Origin: Eubacterium aggregans
Lineage (GTDB): Bacteria > Bacillota > Clostridia > Eubacteriales > Eubacteriaceae
Direction of reading: 5' to 3'
Length of the DNA: 64,000 nucleotides
Assembly: GCF_900107815.1 (NCBI RefSeq)
Contig: NZ_FNRK01000002.1
Coordinates: 62,001 to 126,000 of the forward strand
Shown: positions 60,415 to 64,000 of the stretch, piece after piece
How the letters are laid out: each line of letters begins with the position of its first letter
Position numbering within the stretch: position 1 is the stretch's first letter
Program-made: the position numbers and the translations under genes
The notes under the pieces: generated by a model
What the model saw: only the letters and a program-made list of their open reading frames with translations
What the model was told of the DNA's origin: nothing
Databases searched by the model: none

Positions 60415-61175
60415 TGCACCGCTTTTTCGTGGCGCCAGAAAGCGTGGGGGAGGGCACCCTGCGCATTACAGGCGAGGATTATAAGCACCTATCCAAGGTG
60501 CTGCGTATCGGTCCGAGTGAAGCCTTTGAGGTCTGTGATGGCCAGGGTACCGAGCACATCTGCACCATCGACCAGGACGATGGCAGTGGGGTGGATTGCC
60601 GGATTATTGAAACGAAACCCTGTTTCGGTGAAAATACCCTCCGGGTCACCCTCTTCCAGGGGCTGCCCAAGGGACAGAAGATGGATGACATCATCCAGAA
60701 ATCCGTGGAGCTGGGGGTGAATGGAGTCATCCCCTTTTCCTCAAAACGAACGGTGGTGGACCTCCGGGATAAAGGCAAGAAGAAGGCTGAGCGCTGGAAC
60801 AAAATAGCCTACGCTGCGGCCAAGCAATCCAAGCGGGGGATCATTCCGGCGGTCCATGAACCCCTAACCATGGGGGCTGTTTTAGAGCAAATACCCGGCT
60901 ATGATTTATTCCTGGTGGCCTATGAGGATGAACGGGGCCAGGGACTGGCCCAGGTGCTCACATCCGGTGAGAAAAAGCCCATGACGATGGGAATCCTTAT
61001 CGGACCTGAGGGGGGCCTAGCCCAGGAAGAGGTCACCGCCATGACCGCCGCAGGGGCCCGTTCCATTTCCCTGGGAAGACGTATTTTAAGGACAGAAACG
61101 GCTGGCCCCGCAGTACTGGCCAGCTTGAATTTATTTTATGAATTAGTGGAGTTTGGATGTATAAAGGAACAGTAG
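60414..61175 (+). CDS. rsmE: 16S rRNA (uracil1498-N3)-methyltransferase
   Basis: A 253-residue SPOUT-class methyltransferase. An N-terminal PUA-like domain (MHRFFVAPESVGEGTLRITG) precedes the knotted domain with GLPKGQKMDDIIQKSVELGV, GILIGPEGGLAQEEV and ISLGRRILRTETAGPAVLA. It starts at ATG 60414, overlapping the prmA stop by one base, and its end overlaps mtaB by 19 bp. Confidence 0.95.
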   Translation: MHRFFVAPESVGEGTLRITGEDYKHLSKVLRIGPSEAFEVCDGQGTEHICTIDQDDGSGVDCRIIETKPCFGENTLRVTLFQGLPKGQKMDDIIQKSVELGVNGVIPFSSKRTVVDLRDKGKKKAERWNKIAYAAAKQSKRGIIPAVHEPLTMGAVLEQIPGYDLFLVAYEDERGQGLAQVLTSGEKKPMTMGILIGPEGGLAQEEVTAMTAAGARSISLGRRILRTETAGPAVLASLNLFYELVEFGCIKEQ

Positions 61176-62464
61176 CATTTTACACCTTGGGCTGCAAGGT
61201 CAATAGCTTTGATACCGAGGCAATGGCAGAGCTTTTTGAAAAGGCCGGCTATGAGGTCGTCCCCTTTGACGGGGCCGCAGACGTTTATGTGGTGAATACC
61301 TGTACCGTCACCCATTTAGGGGATCGGAAATCCCGGAATATGCTCAGGCGTGCCAGACGCCATAACCCGGGGGCCACCATTGTGGCGGCAGGCTGTTACG
61401 CCCAGGTGGCCCCAGAGGAAGTGGCAGCTGTCACCGAGGTGGATCTGATTATTGGAACCCAGGATCGGCTGCGAATTGTTGAGATGGTTGAGGGCTTCTG
61501 CCGGGAGGAAGGCCAATATAACGCCGTCTATGATAATAGCCGCAGCCGTGATTTTGAAGAATTGACCGTATCGGAAAACCGTTCCCATACCCGGGCGTTT
61601 TTAAAGGTCCAGGAGGGCTGTGATCAGTTCTGTACCTATTGTATTGTGCCCTATGCCCGGGGACGGGTACGTAGTAGAAGTCTGGATTCCGTTGTAGCGG
61701 AAGTCTCCCGGCTGGTAGAGGCCGGATTTTTGGAGATGGTGCTGACGGGTATCCACATCACCTCCTACGGGAAGGATATGGATGGGGATATGGGTCTGCT
61801 TCAGCTCATCCAGGCCGTGGCCGCCGTGCCAGGGGTGCACCGGATTCGCCTGGGTTCACTGGAGCCCCTGATTTTAAGTGAGGATTTTGTGCAGGAGCTT
61901 TCGAAAATCAAGGCTTTTTGTCCCCATTTTCACCTCTCCCTCCAAAGTGGCAGCGATACTGTCCTTGGGCGAATGCATCGGCGTTACACCACGGCGGAGT
62001 ACACAGAAATTGTGGAACGGATTCGCCGGTATTTTGATTACCCGGCCATCACCACGGATATCATGGTGGGCTTTCCCGGAGAAACTGAGGCCGAGTTTGA
62101 GGAAACCCTGACCTTTGTGAAAGCCATCCAGTTTTATCAAGTCCATGTCTTTAAGTACTCCAGACGCCAGGGGACCCCGGCAGCGGATATGGTGGATCAG
62201 ATTCCTGAGGATGTAAAAACAAGGCGCAGCCAGCACCTGATTGCCCTCTCCAAGGCCCTGGAGGATGACTTTTTAAAGGCCAATCATGGCCGACAGTTAG
62301 AGGTTCTCTTTGAACGTCTGACGGAGGATGGTTTAATGGAAGGGCATACCGACAACTATCTTCCGGTTAAAATGAGGGGTTCCCAAAATAATTGTGGAAA
62401 AATTGTACCAGTTGAAGTATCATATAAAGATAAAGTGCTGTTTATGGGTACAAACCCAGTTTGA
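61157..62464 (+). CDS. mtaB: tRNA t6A37 methylthiotransferase MtaB
   Basis: A 435-residue radical SAM methylthiotransferase. The N-terminal UPF0004 domain begins FYTLGCKVNSFDTEAM with cluster-binding cysteines (TCTVTH, AGCYAQ), and GCDQFCTYCIVPYARG is the C-x3-C-x2-C radical SAM motif; the C-terminal TRAM-like region ends the protein. It makes ms2t6A37 in tRNAs reading ANN codons. Confidence 0.94.
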   Translation: MYKGTVAFYTLGCKVNSFDTEAMAELFEKAGYEVVPFDGAADVYVVNTCTVTHLGDRKSRNMLRRARRHNPGATIVAAGCYAQVAPEEVAAVTEVDLIIGTQDRLRIVEMVEGFCREEGQYNAVYDNSRSRDFEELTVSENRSHTRAFLKVQEGCDQFCTYCIVPYARGRVRSRSLDSVVAEVSRLVEAGFLEMVLTGIHITSYGKDMDGDMGLLQLIQAVAAVPGVHRIRLGSLEPLILSEDFVQELSKIKAFCPHFHLSLQSGSDTVLGRMHRRYTTAEYTEIVERIRRYFDYPAITTDIMVGFPGETEAEFEETLTFVKAIQFYQVHVFKYSRRQGTPAADMVDQIPEDVKTRRSQHLIALSKALEDDFLKANHGRQLEVLFERLTEDGLMEGHTDNYLPVKMRGSQNNCGKIVPVEVSYKDKVLFMGTNPV

Positions 62465-62483
62465 AAATTGAGAGGTGAATTAA

Positions 62484-62828
62484 GTGGCAGAGGATTGTTT
62501 ATTCTGCAAAATCGCAGCTGGTGAAATTCCAGCTACAGTGGTCTACGAGGATGATGCGGTGCTGGCTTTTAAGGATATCGCCCCACAGGCTCCGGTCCAT
62601 GTCGTCATCATCCCAAAAGAGCATTATGATTCCATTCTTTCGGTTCCTGCAGGGGATGATATTATCAGCCATATTCACACGGTTGCCAATCGCATCGTGT
62701 TAAAGCTTGGAATTGCTGACGACGGTTTTCGGCTGGTGAATAATTGTGGTGAAGCCGGGGGACAGACCGTGCCCCATCTCCATTATCACCTCCTTGGCGG
62801 ACGAAATATGGAGTGGCCTCCCGGTTGA
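62484..62828 (+). CDS. HIT family protein (HinT-like hydrolase)
   Basis: A 114-residue protein with CLFCKIAAGEIPATVVYEDD at the N-terminus and the histidine triad HLHYHLLGG near the C-terminus. HinT proteins cleave AMP-lysine and related phosphoramidates. It starts at GTG 62484 after an AGAGGTG site. Confidence 0.93.
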   Translation: MAEDCLFCKIAAGEIPATVVYEDDAVLAFKDIAPQAPVHVVIIPKEHYDSILSVPAGDDIISHIHTVANRIVLKLGIADDGFRLVNNCGEAGGQTVPHLHYHLLGGRNMEWPPG

Positions 62829-62893
62829 TTGAATTACCACTAAAGGATGTCTGTGTTTTTTTGCATATATCCGGGCCGATCTGGAATATTTAG

Positions 62894-62922
62894 TTGACTT
62901 TTGACAGAAAATAAAATATAAT
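62894..62922 (+). promoter_or_regulatory. Promoter of rpsU-yqeY
   Basis: TTGACT (62894-62899), a 17-bp AT-rich spacer and TATAAT (62917-62922) form a near-consensus sigma-A promoter, fitting the high demand for ribosomal protein S21. Confidence 0.82.
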
Positions 62923-62988
62923 GATTGTTGCTCAAACTAGATATGCAGGTTTCCAAACTAAGTTTTGCATAAGAGAGGGGGGTTGAAG

Positions 62989-63171
62989 ATGTCTGAAGTA
63001 AGAATTAAAGAAAATGAAACGCTTGAAAGCGCATTGCGTCGTTTTAAAAGAAAAACTGCCATGGCAGGGGTTATGTCTGAAATTCGCAAAAGAGAGCACT
63101 ACGAAAAGCCGAGTGTGAAGCGTAAGAAAAAATCAGAAGCTGCCAGAAAAAGAAAAATGAAAAAAAGATAG
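62989..63171 (+). CDS. rpsU: 30S ribosomal protein S21
   Basis: A 60-residue, very basic protein. [20 protein letters not shown] begins the S21 domain (seen as pieces) and [20 protein letters not shown] follows. The open frame reaches 62965, but ATG 62989 follows the strong GAGAGGGGGG site and is the usual start. Yqey lies 13 bp downstream. Confidence 0.96.
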   Translation: MSEVRIKENETLESALRRFKRKTAMAGVMSEIRKREHYEKPSVKRKKKSEAARKRKMKKR

Positions 63172-63184
63172 GAAGTGTCAATAG

Positions 63185-63631
63185 TTGACATTAAAGGAAC
63201 AATTACAAGCTGATTTAAAAACAGCGATGAAAGAAAAGGATAAGGTGCGTAAAGCAACCATTACCATGATCCGTGCCGCTATTTTACAAGTGGAAAAGGA
63301 TCAAAAGGTTGTCCTGGATGATTCCGCAGTTCTGGATATCATTAGCAAGCAGCGCAAACAACGCAGAGATGCTTTGGAGGATTTTGAAAAGGCCGAAAGA
63401 GACGACCTGATTGAGCAGACAAAAGCAGAGATGGCAGTCATCGACGCTTACCTTCCTAAACAATTGTCCCGGGAAGAAATCGAGGCAATCGTGGACGAAA
63501 CCATTACGGAAACCGGAGTCCAAAGCGCGAAAGATATGGGAAAAATCATGGGCGCACTTATGCCCAAGGTTAAAGGTTTGGCAGACGGCAAGCTCGTCAA
63601 CCAAATCGTGCGGGAAAAACTACAAGCCTAA
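63185..63631 (+). CDS. yqeY: GatB/YqeY domain-containing protein
   Basis: A 148-residue helical protein starting TLKEQLQADLKTAMKEKDK, then IRAAILQVEKDQK, YLPKQLSREEIEAIVDETI and KDMGKIMGALMPKVKGLADG. It is similar to the tail domain of GatB, which binds tRNA, but has no amidase partner here. It starts at TTG 63185; no ATG is available near the conserved N-terminus. RpsU-yqeY is a common Firmicute pair. Confidence 0.93.
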   Translation: MTLKEQLQADLKTAMKEKDKVRKATITMIRAAILQVEKDQKVVLDDSAVLDIISKQRKQRRDALEDFEKAERDDLIEQTKAEMAVIDAYLPKQLSREEIEAIVDETITETGVQSAKDMGKIMGALMPKVKGLADGKLVNQIVREKLQA

Positions 63632-63635
63632 TCAT

Positions 63636-63664
63636 ACGCCACCCTATTGGGGTGGCGTTTTTTT
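63636..63664 (+). terminator. Terminator after yqeY
   Basis: ACGCCACCC pairs with GGGTGGCGT across a short loop and is followed by seven T. It overlaps the 3' end of the converging DUF1275 gene (63644). Confidence 0.9.
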
Positions 63665-64000
63665 AATGACATCTTCCTTATAAAACCGCTTCTCCTCAAA
63701 TAATAGCAAAAAGACAACAGCTAAAAGGATATTGCAGAAGAAGATGGCATGGGCATCCCATCGCCAGGTGAGGTGGGCTCCCAGGAAGGCCCCCAGGGCG
63801 AAGAAGGCGATGACCAAAAAATACTGGAGGGTTTTGCGGAGCTTCGAGGGGTCGTGGGTTTTCAGGTAGACACAGAAAAACTCCATGCCGGTTCGTAGGT
63901 TGCCGGTACACATGGTAGTGGCAAAGGGGGTTCCATGAATGCGCCGAAAGGCCTGGACCTGGAGGGCACAGACAAAGGAAATAGCGACATTGGCAATATA
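63644..64000 (-). CDS. DUF1275 (YoaK-like) membrane protein, truncated by window edge
   Basis: The minus-strand frame is open to the right edge, giving the C-terminal 118 residues. NVAISFVCALQVQAFRRIHG and TPFATTMCTGNLRTGMEFF are DUF1275 signatures, followed by helices (FLVIAFFALGAFLGAHLTW; AIFFCNILLAVVFLLLF) and a charged end. The family is a small membrane protein of unknown function. The shorter frame from ATG 63913 is internal, as conserved residues lie upstream of it. Its last bases lie within the yqeY terminator. Confidence 0.88.
   Translation of the reverse strand, partial: YIANVAISFVCALQVQAFRRIHGTPFATTMCTGNLRTGMEFFCVYLKTHDPSKLRKTLQYFLVIAFFALGAFLGAHLTWRWDAHAIFFCNILLAVVFLLLFEEKRFYKEDVIKKTPPQ

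Noticed and set aside
1-64000. CRISPR arrays, rRNA and tRNA genes, prophage genes
   Set aside because: No regularly spaced direct repeats, cloverleaf-like sequences, rRNA segments or phage structural genes were seen by reading; a computed search would be needed to be certain.

Overview
The window is a chromosomal segment of an anaerobic, acetogenic Bacillota (class Clostridia). The strongest sign is the carbonyl branch of the Wood-Ljungdahl pathway at positions 1-10076, in the order acsV (cut by the left edge), a DUF3786 gene, acsD, acsC, acsE, acsA, cooC, acsB. As far as I recall, this order with a single acsA/cooC/acsB block resembles Acetobacterium and Eubacterium limosum-type acetogens, so Eubacteriaceae is my best guess. 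The genus cannot be fixed from sequence alone. The Gram-positive-type division cluster, the ECF vitamin transporter and the rpsU-yqeY pair agree with a Firmicute.

Layout. 1-10076: CODH/ACS operon, with two large structured intergenic hairpins (4157-4216 and 5057-5100), closed by a terminator at 10117. 10246-14842: a second unit with its own -10 element. It encodes a His-rich soluble protein, a CooT-type nickel protein, a DUF3842 protein, a stand-alone paralogue of the C-terminal domain of the His-rich protein, a VWA-domain protein, a MoxR-type AAA+ ATPase and 5-formyl-THF cyclo-ligase. I read it as a candidate nickel-handling and enzyme-activation module for CODH/ACS; this is the most interesting part of the window. 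14857-14978 is a 122-bp inverted repeat. 14987-18724 (minus strand): a 54-aa protein, an [FeFe] hydrogenase with a small thioredoxin-like ferredoxin, a DUF711/PFL-like protein and an ACT protein.

18859-33177: the dcw cell-division and cell-wall cluster (mraZ, rsmH, ftsL-like, PASTA penicillin-binding protein, murF, mraY, murD, ftsW, murG, divIB, two DUF881 genes, sbp, ftsZ) behind a promoter with GTGG repeats that probably bind MraZ. 33186-44817: housekeeping genes, nearly all on the plus strand (nrdR, NUDIX, lysA, site-2 protease, scpA, scpB, rluB, mnmM, an RpiR regulator, a BaiN/HI0933 flavoprotein, cmk, plsC, an ispH-S1 fusion). 44956-46135: a ferritin-like cargo protein and its encapsulin shell. 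46327-50401: a PurF-like protein without the catalytic cysteine, yifB, dprA. 50408-52392: coaBC and, divergently, a probable pantothenate transporter. 52696-55827: citrate synthase and ATP-dependent PEP carboxykinase. 55904-59267 (minus): a small microcompartment-linked operon (EutS/PduU shell protein, EutP/PduV GTPase, two methylthioribose-kinase-like proteins). 59464-63631: prmA, rsmE, mtaB, hinT, rpsU, yqeY. A DUF1275 gene runs off the right edge.

How the parts work together: the Acs proteins take a methyl group from methyl-THF (AcsE), carry it on a corrinoid protein (AcsC/AcsD, reactivated by AcsV), reduce CO2 to CO (AcsA) and join both with CoA (AcsB). CooC and the neighbouring CooT and His-rich proteins would supply nickel. 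Cyclo-ligase repairs the folate pool, the hydrogenase handles H2 and electrons, and citrate synthase and PEPCK channel the carbon into anabolism. No rRNA, tRNA, CRISPR array, complete insertion sequence or prophage gene was seen.
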